A stretch of 64,000 bases of DNA from Nanobdellati archaeon (GTDB taxonomy: Archaea; EX4484-52; GLR71): contig JAHYJR010000001.1 of NCBI GenBank assembly GCA_019429005.1, positions 131,232 through 195,231 of the forward strand, given 5' to 3'. A program made the position numbers and the translations under genes. The notes beneath the pieces were generated by a model that worked only from the letters and a program-made list of their open reading frames with translations, did not search any database and had not been told where the DNA came from. Positions 27,520-36,762 of the stretch are shown piece after piece; positions within the stretch are counted from its first letter, which is position 1, and each line of letters opens with the position of its first letter.

Positions 27520-28713
27520 ATGAAAACAAGAATTGTGGATCTTTTGATTTGTCCTTATTGCAAAACAAAATTATTATTAAATATATATAAAACCGCAAAA
27601 AACGATTTCAAAATTAAAAACAAAATATATTGTAAAACGTTTTGTAATTTTAAAAATAAACAAATAAAAAATAATAAACATTTTGATTGTGTTTCTTGTT
27701 TTAATACTGAAATAATTGAAGGTAATTTGAAATGTACTACTTGTAATAGATTATTTCCAATTATTAACGGAATACCACGTATTTTAAAAGATGAATATTT
27801 TATCAATATTAATAAAATCTATAAACCGTTTTTTAAAAAATATAAAGCTGATTTTAATGAGAATTTATATGATATATCGGATATCGATCAAGATATTAAA
27901 TTAAAAGAAAAAATTGCAACAGCTTTTTCTAAAGAATGGTTAGATTTTAATAATATGTATAAAGAATACGAAAAACAGTTTTTAACTTTTATTGCACCAG
28001 TAAAATCAGCTTTTTTTAATGAAAAATTAGTTCTTGATGGTGGTTGTGGTTCAGGACGCCATGTGTATTATTCCTCAGTATATGGTGCTGAAGTGGTGGG
28101 TATTGATTTAGGTATCTCTGTTGAAACGGCATATAAAAACACTAAAAAATTACCATTTACACATATAATACAATCTGATATATATAATATACCAATTAAA
28201 AAAGAGTCATTTGATTTTATTTATTCTATTGGCGTATTACATCATTTACCTAATCCTAAAAACGGTTTTTTAAATTTAACTAATTATCTTAAAAAAGGAG
28301 GTTCTATTTTTGCATGGGTTTATGGTTATGAAAATAATTCAAAAATTTTATTTTTTGTAGATCTTTTTAGAAAGAACATTACAACAAAATTACCTTTGAC
28401 AATAACTAAATATATATCCTATTTGTTAACAATACCATTTTATTTTATTTTAAAATGTTTTTATGGGCCATTTAATCAACTGAATGATCAGTTTGCAGAA
28501 AAAATATTACCAATAAATCAACATTTTTTTCAGATGTCCGGTTTTAGTTTTAATCAGGTTTATTCAATTGTATTTGATCATTTATTAGCACCAATCGCAT
28601 TTTATTATAAAAAAGACGAATTTAAAAAATGGTTTAAAGATGCAAATTTGAGAAATATACGTTTGAATTGGTGTAGAAAAAATAGTTGGGGCGGTATTGG
28701 CACAAAAATTTAA
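27520..28713 (+). CDS. Methyltransferase with N-terminal zinc-ribbon-like region
   Basis: A 397-residue protein. The first 90 residues contain paired cysteines (C11/C14, C57/C60, C72/C75) followed by I-I-N-G-I-P-R-I-L, the Trm112-like zinc-ribbon pattern often fused to glycan methyltransferases. The class I methyltransferase core follows, with L-D-G-G-C-G-S-G-R near residue 175 and Y-S-I-G-V-L-H-H-L near 240 (typical of Methyltransf_11). A hydrophobic segment near 290-320 suggests contact with the membrane. Cysteine spacing between the first and second pair is long (with extra C38 and C42), so this may be two ribbons. The acceptor is unknown. Confidence 0.78.
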   Translation: MKTRIVDLLICPYCKTKLLLNIYKTAKNDFKIKNKIYCKTFCNFKNKQIKNNKHFDCVSCFNTEIIEGNLKCTTCNRLFPIINGIPRILKDEYFININKIYKPFFKKYKADFNENLYDISDIDQDIKLKEKIATAFSKEWLDFNNMYKEYEKQFLTFIAPVKSAFFNEKLVLDGGCGSGRHVYYSSVYGAEVVGIDLGISVETAYKNTKKLPFTHIIQSDIYNIPIKKESFDFIYSIGVLHHLPNPKNGFLNLTNYLKKGGSIFAWVYGYENNSKILFFVDLFRKNITTKLPLTITKYISYLLTIPFYFILKCFYGPFNQLNDQFAEKILPINQHFFQMSGFSFNQVYSIVFDHLLAPIAFYYKKDEFKKWFKDANLRNIRLNWCRKNSWGGIGTKI

Positions 28714-28789
28714 TTTTTAAAAAAAATCTCATAATGGGTTTAAATTTAATCTTTAAAATTATTTAAGGTTTATAAATAAATTAGTTAGC

Positions 28790-30370
28790 ATGTTCCAAAT
28801 AAAACCTAAAAAAGAATTATTTTTATTTATTATCTTTTTTATTTATATTTCCTTTTTTTATTTTAACACAATTTCTATAAATTCTAGATATGATGATACT
28901 TTACAATATCTATCTGCAGGAATAACTCTCGTTGAAGATGGTATGTATACCGAAAATTATTGGCTTAGACCACCTTTGTTACCATTAATTATCGCATCTT
29001 TATATAAATTAGGTGTTTCTGTTGATATAATAACGTTAATTTTACCTTTATTTTTAATTTTTTTATTTATACTTGTATCATATTACATTATCAACGTTTT
29101 TTATAATAAAGAACTAGCATATATTGTTGTACTTCTTATGATAGTGTTTCCATCTTTGTGGCGATGGGGCAATGTACTCTTAGTCGACATTTTATTTGGT
29201 GCGTTATGTTTGTTGTCATTATTATATTTCTATTTGTCTGTTGAAAAAGAGGATTATTATTTTTTGTATTCGGCATTTTTTTTATCGCTTGCGTTTTTAA
29301 CAAAAATATCGGCAATAGTTATACCTTTTGTTTTTATATGTTTTTTAATTTATCAAAAAAAAATAGTTTTTATTAAATCCAAATATTTTTTAATAGGAAC
29401 ATTTTGTGCAACATTTATTTATTTATTTATTTTTTTGTTTATATATAGTATAAGTTCTTTTGAAATATTTTCTTTTACACCAATGAATTATGCATTAGTT
29501 GCTGAGACAACTATTAGATATTTTATTGAATTTTTGTTAAGTCCAATAATTCTATTGTTACCCATTGGTATTTTAAGATTAAGTAAGAGCAAGTCAGACA
29601 TACTTGTTTCTTTTTTAGCAATCGGTTTTATGTTATTTTATTTAAAAACAACTTTTTTAACTAGGTATTTTTCTATATTATATCCTTTTATGTTATTAGT
29701 ATCTTATAAAGGCTATCAGTGGATTATTAATTATTTTAAAATAAATATAAAAATATCTAAATTTATCTTTTTAATTATTTTATTAATTAGTTTTGAAAAT
29801 ACTGTTTATTTATTAACGATTGATTCACAAAGTTATTACGGCGTTTATGACTTAAAAGAATATATTAGCACTTTAAATACGAATCCAATTATAGCGGTAG
29901 GTGAATCTTATACATATCTTAGTATTTATACAAATAATAATTTAATCCAACCACCACATTATATGGTTTTTGGCGACAAAATAACAATGGAATATAAAGA
30001 GTATATTGATTTAATAACAAATCCAGATTCTGAAAATTATTCAGATTATGTTAATTTAATTAGATCTGGTAATACAAAGAGTTTTTATGATATCAGTCAA
30101 GAATGGATTTATAAAAATAACATATCTTATATCATATTATCTATATATGATGAATATGAAGCGAAGCCTAAGCCAGAATATTATACTGTAAAATATGCAG
30201 GTATCGAAATACCTTACAAACGTCAATATCAAGCGAATAATATACCACCAAATTATATTTTTAATTCGGAACAATATCATTTTTTTGAAAACAATAATAA
30301 TTCAATACGTATAAAAACAATTTATAAAAAGAATCAAGAAATATTTATAATTTATAAGATTTTATTTTAA
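28790..30370 (+). CDS. GT-C family membrane glycosyltransferase
   Basis: A 526-residue polytopic protein with about ten helices from residue 9 to 360. The first outer loop has S-R-Y-D-D-T-L-Q-Y (acidic pair in the position of the catalytic Asp) and R-P-P-L-L-P-L. The C-terminal soluble domain of about 170 residues contains I-S-Y-I-I-L-S-I-Y-D-E-Y, P-P-N-Y-I-F-N-S-E-Q-Y and ends I-F-I-I-Y-K-I-L-F, the tail shared with the genes at 11814 and 21325. Probable dolichyl-phosphate-sugar-dependent transferase on the outer membrane face. It follows the zinc-ribbon methyltransferase after 76 bp. Confidence 0.75.
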   Translation: MFQIKPKKELFLFIIFFIYISFFYFNTISINSRYDDTLQYLSAGITLVEDGMYTENYWLRPPLLPLIIASLYKLGVSVDIITLILPLFLIFLFILVSYYIINVFYNKELAYIVVLLMIVFPSLWRWGNVLLVDILFGALCLLSLLYFYLSVEKEDYYFLYSAFFLSLAFLTKISAIVIPFVFICFLIYQKKIVFIKSKYFLIGTFCATFIYLFIFLFIYSISSFEIFSFTPMNYALVAETTIRYFIEFLLSPIILLLPIGILRLSKSKSDILVSFLAIGFMLFYLKTTFLTRYFSILYPFMLLVSYKGYQWIINYFKINIKISKFIFLIILLISFENTVYLLTIDSQSYYGVYDLKEYISTLNTNPIIAVGESYTYLSIYTNNNLIQPPHYMVFGDKITMEYKEYIDLITNPDSENYSDYVNLIRSGNTKSFYDISQEWIYKNNISYIILSIYDEYEAKPKPEYYTVKYAGIEIPYKRQYQANNIPPNYIFNSEQYHFFENNNNSIRIKTIYKKNQEIFIIYKILF

Positions 30371-30390
30371 ACATTAATTTTTTTCAAATT

Positions 30391-31191
30391 TTAAAAATAT
30401 TCTTTATACGGGTTTGGTCTATTTTTTTTTATTGCAACAAAAATATATTCCGAACAAATACCATATTTTTCTAAAAATGTTTTAATCTTGGTAAAACCTA
30501 AACCGTAACCAGAGGCTACAGGTCCTTTAAGGATTGCAATTATATTAAAATCTGCATCATTAAACTCTTTAATCCATCTATTTTTTCTAAACAGAATTAA
30601 CTCTTTATAATTTGAATCGTATGCCCCATGTGGTAATGGGAATAAGAGGCGTATTAATTTTGATCTTTTTGTAGTTATTTTAGGATTGTTATCAAATTGT
30701 TTTTTTTGTGATTTATTTATTGAATTATTTGTAATTCTTTCAAAAAGAACAACAATCAAATTTATGTAATGGAATATGATTTGCGTTATTTTCCAAAATG
30801 AGTTAGGTATACAATGAATTGTGATTCCATCATTTTTAAGTATCTTATGTATGCCATTTAAAAATTGATTTGGGTTTTTAAGGTGTTCTATTAAATTTGA
30901 AGAAAATATAATATCAAATTCGTCTTTTTTAAAATATGTATCAATCTGTTCTGCATCACATTCCATATATTTAATTTGTTTTGATTTTATTTTTGAAATT
31001 TGTTTTATATTATAATTTGAAGAAATAATCTGTTTTACATACTCTTGTAATAATGTTGTTTGGTATCCATCCCCTGCACCAACTTCTAAACCCTTTTCAA
31101 ATTTTGTTTTTGGAAATCTCTTAAATATTATATTAAACTCTTCTTTCCTTAATCCATGTAAATATTTTATCCAATTTGGTTTTATTTTCAT
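30391..31191 (-). CDS. Class I SAM-dependent methyltransferase
   Basis: About 266 residues. Motif I is G-L-E-V-G-A-G-D-G-Y near residue 35-44; the acidic position M-E-C-D-A-E-Q-I is near 77 and F-D-I-I-F-S-S-N-L-I-E-H-L near 95 is the usual motif IV region. The C-terminal 120 residues contain a hydrophobic stretch (I-I-F-H-Y-I-N-L-I-V) and a H-G-A-Y-D-S-N segment, seen in membrane-associated glycan methyltransferases. The ATG at 31191 is preceded by GTGAT, so the GTG nine bases upstream is the ribosome-binding site, not the start. It is convergent with the GT-C gene. Confidence 0.78.
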   Translation of the reverse strand: MKIKPNWIKYLHGLRKEEFNIIFKRFPKTKFEKGLEVGAGDGYQTTLLQEYVKQIISSNYNIKQISKIKSKQIKYMECDAEQIDTYFKKDEFDIIFSSNLIEHLKNPNQFLNGIHKILKNDGITIHCIPNSFWKITQIIFHYINLIVVLFERITNNSINKSQKKQFDNNPKITTKRSKLIRLLFPLPHGAYDSNYKELILFRKNRWIKEFNDADFNIIAILKGPVASGYGLGFTKIKTFLEKYGICSEYIFVAIKKNRPNPYKEYF

Positions 31192-31200
31192 AAGAATCAC

Positions 31201-31678
31201 ATTATATATTATATGTTTTATTTTTATGCTATTATTAGGATCCTATAATTCGTACATATAATAAATAAATAGTTTAACTTTGTTATCATTTTCTTTTTTT
31301 AATTCAATTTAATAATAATATATCTAATATATATTTATCTTTTTTGTGTAATCATAATAAATATATTTTGTTTTAATATAAACATTTTTATTTAATTTAT
31401 ACATAATTAGTACAAATATATATTTTGTTTTATATTTTTAAACATTTTATTAATATTTAGACACTTCTGTATATTTAATTGTTTTAAATTACTATTTATG
31501 TATTATTATTTGTTTTATCTAATTAAATCTTAGATTAATTTTAAGTTATTTACAAAATAGTTAGTTTATCACTAGTATAGAATACGACATATTATTTTGT
31601 AATTTGTGTGTTTTTATAATAGGTCTAGGTTAAATTGAATATATTTATAATATTTTATATCTTTTAATATTTATAATT
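31201..31678. other. 478-bp very AT-rich intergenic stretch
   Basis: No open reading frame of a plausible gene, no tRNA-like structure and no clear terminator could be seen on either strand. Two blocks, near 31366-31400 and 31418-31460, are imperfect copies of one another (ATATTTTGTTTTA followed by an AAACATTTT segment). The stretch lies between two minus-strand methyltransferase genes, so it should hold the promoter of the 30391-31191 gene. Confidence 0.5.
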
Positions 31679-32440
31679 TTATATTTTTCTAATAAGAAAT
31701 CTAAAATTCTTTTTAGTGCCAATAAGATTTTGTAATTTAGAAAAAAACATAAATTTTCGTGCATTATATTCTTCATATAATAAAATTTCAAAATTTTTAT
31801 TGATATTTAATGTATCTATTAATTTTTTTGCATCAATACCATTTTTACAATGTATATCTGCATAACTATAATCTATTTTTTGTGTTTTTATTTGTTTTAA
31901 ATACAAATTAAATCTATATAAATAATAATCTATTTTTTCAATAATGTTATCTAGAATCGTTTCATTATTATTTAATGGTTCGTGTATTACATACAGAATA
32001 CCATTTGATGTTAGCTTTTTAATACAATTTTTTAATGTTTTTTGATAGTTTGGTAAGTGATGTAAAACAGAACTAAATGATATAATATCATATTTTTTAT
32101 TAGTTATTTTAAGAAATTCATCTATATCTTGATTATATAAATGTATTTTTTTTGATTTTATTTTTTGTTTTAGTTCATTAATCATATCTTTAGATATATC
32201 TAAACCATCAACATAATATCCTTTTTGAATAAATTGTATTGTTAAATTACCGGTACCACATCCAACATCTAAAACGGATCCTTTTTTGAAATACGTGTAT
32301 ATAATCTTTAATTCATTTAAAATTTTTTTTTGTTCATATGTATTAAATATTTCACGATGTAATTTATCATAGCTTTTTGCTTCAATACTATGTACACGTA
32401 TATTTTTATTTTTAATTTTTTTAGATAATGAATTCATCAT
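31679..32440 (-). CDS. Class I SAM-dependent methyltransferase
   Basis: A 253-residue methyltransferase with S-V-L-D-V-G-C-G-T-G at residues 55-64, V-D-G-L-D-I-S near 77, and S-F-S-S-V-L-H-H-L-P near 118, typical of the Methyltransf_11/25 group. The L-H-H-L-P variant is common in methyltransferases acting on sugars and small molecules. The gene is divergent from the GT4 gene starting at 32505, with the promoter region between about 32441 and 32500 shared. The product is basic and AT-codon biased like its neighbours. The acceptor is unknown, with a glycan the likeliest because of context. Confidence 0.78.
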   Translation of the reverse strand: MMNSLSKKIKNKNIRVHSIEAKSYDKLHREIFNTYEQKKILNELKIIYTYFKKGSVLDVGCGTGNLTIQFIQKGYYVDGLDISKDMINELKQKIKSKKIHLYNQDIDEFLKITNKKYDIISFSSVLHHLPNYQKTLKNCIKKLTSNGILYVIHEPLNNNETILDNIIEKIDYYLYRFNLYLKQIKTQKIDYSYADIHCKNGIDAKKLIDTLNINKNFEILLYEEYNARKFMFFSKLQNLIGTKKNFRFLIRKI

Positions 32441-32504
32441 ATTTAATTGTTTTAAATCTATTTATTAATATGTCTATAAACATATGATTAACAAGATGGT
32501 TTTT

Positions 32505-33623
32505 ATGAAAAGTATACTCATGTTAATAAAAAATAACCCATGGACTACTCCGGGGGGTGCAGAGATTTTTGTGCGTGAAATCTCAAAAAAGCTATCAAAA
32601 AATAATTTAGTTCATATCGTTTGTGAGGGTCTTGAGGATAAAACAGAATATGTAGATGATATATTAGTTCATACATATAAAACATCCAATATACCAAAAA
32701 TACGTGCTCTTGAAAGTATGTATAAGTTATTTAAAACTACTGAAAAAGTAATAAAAAATTATCAATTTGATGTTATTAACTCACATATAGTTTTTCCGAC
32801 AGGATATATAGGATATTATCTTGCAAAAAAGTATAAGATACGTTCTATTTTTTCAGCACATGATGCATCTGATTCATCTATATATAAACAATCAAGATAT
32901 AATTTATTTTATAATTATTTTGTAAAAACAACAATTACAAAATCAGATAAAATACATATTGTAAGTGAATATTCAAGAACCTTTCTGAACTCATATTTTT
33001 CTAACATTTCAAACAAATGTGTTGTTGTATCGCCGGGTTTAGATAAAAATATATTTAATCTTAAAAAGTTTAATACAAAACGAAAAAAAAACAGTATTAT
33101 TTGTATTTCAAATTTTCATAAATTATTCACAACAAAACGACAAGATCTATTAATCCTTAGCGCAAAAAAATTAATTCAAAAATATCCAACAATATCTATA
33201 ATTTTCGTAGGTGATGGTAATATGGAACCTCTTAAGACTTTATCAAAAAAAATAAATCTTAAAAAAAGTAATTTATCTTTTTTAGGTAAATTCACACATA
33301 ATGATATTGCAAAAATTCTTTCAGAAACAGAAATATTTGCATTTCCAACAAATTTTGAATCTTTTGGAATGGTTGCAATCGAAGCAATGTCTATGGGCAC
33401 TGTTCCGATTGTTCCAAATATACCTCCCTTTGATGAATATATTTCAGATCAAAAAGAGGGTCTTTTTGTAGAATTAAGTGCTGATGGTTTTTATGAGGGT
33501 ATTGATACTTTATTATCAAATAGAGAACTATTATCCCATTTATCAAAAAATGCAATTTTAAAATCTAATAAGTATACTTGGTTAAAAATTTCTAAAAAAT
33601 ATGAAAATATGCTATTTTCATAA
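32505..33623 (+). CDS. GT4 family glycosyltransferase
   Basis: About 372 residues, GT-B fold. The N-terminal domain begins M-K-S-I-L-M-L and has the P-G-G-A-E sugar-acceptor loop; the C-terminal domain has V-V-S-P-G-L, I-F-V-G-D-G, F-L-G-K-F and the donor-binding E-S-F-G-M-V-A-I-E (E-x7-E) motif that defines GT4. It would transfer a sugar from a nucleotide sugar to a lipid-linked acceptor at the cytoplasmic face. Two upstream ATGs (32484, 32496) are in frame but add residues not usual for the family. A short AT-rich gap to the disrupted FkbM gene follows. Confidence 0.85.
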   Translation: MKSILMLIKNNPWTTPGGAEIFVREISKKLSKNNLVHIVCEGLEDKTEYVDDILVHTYKTSNIPKIRALESMYKLFKTTEKVIKNYQFDVINSHIVFPTGYIGYYLAKKYKIRSIFSAHDASDSSIYKQSRYNLFYNYFVKTTITKSDKIHIVSEYSRTFLNSYFSNISNKCVVVSPGLDKNIFNLKKFNTKRKKNSIICISNFHKLFTTKRQDLLILSAKKLIQKYPTISIIFVGDGNMEPLKTLSKKINLKKSNLSFLGKFTHNDIAKILSETEIFAFPTNFESFGMVAIEAMSMGTVPIVPNIPPFDEYISDQKEGLFVELSADGFYEGIDTLLSNRELLSHLSKNAILKSNKYTWLKISKKYENMLFS

Positions 33624-33758
33624 GATTTTAAACGAATCTACTAAATATATAAATACTTTTTAATTAAACATAATATTTATTTTAAAATTATTTTTATAAT
33701 TTCTATAAATATTAGTCTATTTTTCAATTATTTTTTGTATTTACATCTAAATAAGGTC

Positions 33759-34851
33759 TTATTTTATTTCAGCAATTAAAACACGTTCACAAATGGGATC
33801 TATTTTATTTAAATTTATGAATCTAAATCTATATGAAGGAACCCATTTTTTAATTAATTTAGGAATCTCAAAAAAATCATGACCAGTGTGATATAAACAA
33901 ATCAGCAACTTTGGTTTAAATTGTTTTTTCTCCACCCTTAATTGTATCTAGTTCAAAACCTTCAATATCCATTTTAATTAGTTCAACATTATTTATCTTT
34001 TTATTTTTAATTATATTATCTATTGTTGTTATAGTGATTGGACCTTTTTGATCATAATCTATATATGTTCCAGGTCCACCAGCCAAATTCAATTTAGCTT
34101 TTGATTCTTTTAAACCTAAAGCGAGTTTAAGGGGTGTAACCTCTTTAACCATATTATTAATTTTGATATTTTCTGTTAAAATTTTATAATTATGAGGGTC
34201 TGGTTCTATTGCAAGTATCTTACATTTTGTTTTTTTAGTAAATAACCAAGACGAATCTCCAATATAAGCACCAATATCTAATATAAAACCATTACCAAAG
34301 GGTTTATTAAAATATTTTAATCCGTATTCATGATAAAAAACATTTGGTTCAAAATCATTTTTAATTGATTTAAAACCATTTAAACTAAAAACTTTTTTGT
34401 GTTTTATGATTTTGTTTTGTAATATATTGTATTTTTGGTTATAAGTTGTATAATCTTTTAAATTAAATAATCTGTTTTTCGGAATAAAATCATATATAGT
34501 TATCAAAAATTTATTTCTAACAAATGTTTCTATTTGGTTTTTATCTTTAGTATCAAACAAATCAAAATCAATTTCAGGATCTTTTTCGACACAATATTTT
34601 AAAAAATCCAAACATAATATTTTAGAACCTTTTGTAATCTGTATTAAATTATTTAAATATAAATTATTTATTAATTTAATATTATTTAAATTTTTTGAAA
34701 TATATTTTTTTAGAAATGTTGGGGTTATTTTTCGATATATTTGTCTATATTTTGAGGGGTAAGTATATTGATTATATGTATTTGTTTCTTCTTTTTTAAC
34801 CTTTAACAATTCATTTTTTAATAGGTCTTTATAAAATATTAACGCTTTCAT
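33759..34851 (-). pseudogene. FkbM-family methyltransferase interrupted by a frameshift
   Basis: The intact frame (33916-34851, 311 residues) carries the FkbM motifs F-I-L-D-I-G-A-Y-I-G-D (SAM binding) and I-K-M-D-I-E-G-F-E-L-D-T-I-K-G-G-E-K, then stops early with T-I. In the adjacent frame the usual FkbM ending follows directly: F-K-P-K-L-L-I-C-L-Y-H-T-G-H-D-F and 40 more residues to a TAA at 33759. The switch occurs at a run of six A on the coding strand (33924-33929); loss of one A gives G-E-K-Q-F-K-P-K without a stop. The ATG at 34851 has a GTGAT ribosome-binding site. FkbM enzymes O-methylate sugars. Confidence 0.85.
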
Positions 34852-35124
34852 TTAATCACAGTGTATATGTTTTTTTGGTTATTTTCCAAATTAATTATTA
34901 TTTATATAATACTATATTATTTTGTTAAATGTCATTTTTTTTCAAATTATTAGTAATCATTTGAATATATAGTATATATACTTAAACTAAATTGTATTGT
35001 TTAATAATAGTATGTTTTTATGGTGTCATAAACTAGATAATCTGTTTTAAAATGGTATTCTATATATTGTGAATTTATGTTTTTAAAATCTTTTTATTAA
35101 TTATATCTATTTTATTTTTTGAGT

Positions 35125-36630
35125 TTATTTATGACTATTTTTTAATTTTTGTTTAATATTTTCAATAATTTCAAAATCATATTTATCAATTAGATTTAGT
35201 TTTAAAATATATAATATATATAATATATTTAAAATAATATAACCTAATATAATATAATAAAAAGGTATGTTTTCAAATAGGGTTTGCATTATTATATTAT
35301 AAACATATATTAAAAGACCATAAAGTATAATTGTTTTAAGTATTTTTTTATTTATTGGAACTATATTTATCTTTTTATAAATAATATATCCAAATATGAA
35401 AGACGATACTATAAGCGATATCGTAGTTGCAATTGCACCACCATTAATGCCATATTTAGGTATTAATATAATATTTAATAGCATATTTAAAATTGCTGTT
35501 AATGTTGTTATGTATAAGAGTATTTTTGTATTTTTTAGCAGTTTGAGCATACTATCTGTAGTTGAAAATATGCTTTTAATAAAATATCCAACCGAAAGTA
35601 TTGATAATGCATATTTAGCACCGACATACTCTATTCCAAAGATAATATTTATTATATAATCTGAATAAAAGAAAATTATAAAAAATATAGGTAAATTACC
35701 CAATAGAATCCATTTATTGATTCTTAAATATATTTCTTTAATTATTTTCGTATTCCCTTTAGCAGATTCTGATGTAACAACAGATAAAAAGAGGAATATA
35801 AATGCATTTGGAACAATTAATAATAAGTTTGCAATTGGTACTGCTGTATTATATAGACCAACAGCCGAAATAGGTTCAAAATAACCAATCATAATTGTAT
35901 CAATCCATGTTAATATTTGTGTTATTACAACGACAAAAACAAGAGGTATCGAATAGTTCAGTAATTCGTTATTTATATATTTAGATTTTATTTTTGTATT
36001 AAATACTGGAAATACTTTATATTCAATTAATAATATTGACAATAATAAAATAATAAATGCAGAGAATACATAAGCTATTGAGACTCCAATTAAATTATAT
36101 CCTAAATAAATTAAAAAAATACTTAATGTAACATTTAAAAAATTTTGCAGAATTTGTTGTAATATTATAACATATTTTGCATTTTCAAAACCGATACTAA
36201 TACCAAAGAAAATATCACTTATTGATAAAAAAAATACAGAAAATGAAAATATCTTAAATAACGGCACTAATAATACATTATTAAATATACTTAATGATAT
36301 AAATTCAGAAAATCTATATAATAAAAATGCAAATATTATTGATGATATTGTCACGATTTTCAAACTACTTACAATTACACCTTTAATATGTTCTTTGTCA
36401 TTTTTACCTCGATAATAAGATACATAACGTAAAACACCACCACCTAAACCTAAGGTTGCAAGCATTGTGACAATAGAACTTATACTGAATACTAACGAAA
36501 ACAATCCATATGCATCAGGACCTAAGTGAGATATAATAATACGCCAAAGTAATGTAAATATTTTTGAGAAGGCCATACCTATAAATACAAAACCTGCACC
36601 CTTTACAATAGTGTTTAATTGTTTTTTCAT
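35125..36630 (-). CDS. Oligosaccharide flippase of the Wzx/MATE-like (PST) family
   Basis: A 501-residue membrane protein with 14 predicted helices, starting with a short cytoplasmic stretch and the helix G-A-G-F-V-F-I-G-M-A-F-S-K-I-F, and an internal G-P-D-A-Y-G-L-F-S-L motif, all typical of polysaccharide-biosynthesis exporters (PST/MVF, Wzx type). It would move a lipid-linked oligosaccharide from the inner to the outer face, so that AglB can transfer it. The position between the methyltransferases and the second AsnB-like gene fits. Its promoter lies in the gap 36631-36762. Confidence 0.85.
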   Translation of the reverse strand: MKKQLNTIVKGAGFVFIGMAFSKIFTLLWRIIISHLGPDAYGLFSLVFSISSIVTMLATLGLGGGVLRYVSYYRGKNDKEHIKGVIVSSLKIVTISSIIFAFLLYRFSEFISLSIFNNVLLVPLFKIFSFSVFFLSISDIFFGISIGFENAKYVIILQQILQNFLNVTLSIFLIYLGYNLIGVSIAYVFSAFIILLLSILLIEYKVFPVFNTKIKSKYINNELLNYSIPLVFVVVITQILTWIDTIMIGYFEPISAVGLYNTAVPIANLLLIVPNAFIFLFLSVVTSESAKGNTKIIKEIYLRINKWILLGNLPIFFIIFFYSDYIINIIFGIEYVGAKYALSILSVGYFIKSIFSTTDSMLKLLKNTKILLYITTLTAILNMLLNIILIPKYGINGGAIATTISLIVSSFIFGYIIYKKINIVPINKKILKTIILYGLLIYVYNIIMQTLFENIPFYYIILGYIILNILYILYILKLNLIDKYDFEIIENIKQKLKNSHK

Positions 36631-36762
36631 TTTATCTAATCCTATAATTTATAATTATATCATTATTAAATATACTTAGAGTGTACATGTTTATAATTAA
36701 TAGTTTTTAAAATAGCAAATAAAGACACTAATAATTTCGTTTAAAACGATTATTTCAAACAT

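Noticed and set aside
31201..31678. Hidden gene or RNA in the long AT-rich gap
   Set aside because: Stops are dense in all frames and no stable stems or conserved RNA motifs were seen.
36737..36749. Intrinsic terminator TCGTTT-A-AAACGA after the second AsnB gene
   Set aside because: The arms are only six bases with a one-base loop and the sequence that follows is not a clean T run; likely chance in AT-rich DNA.
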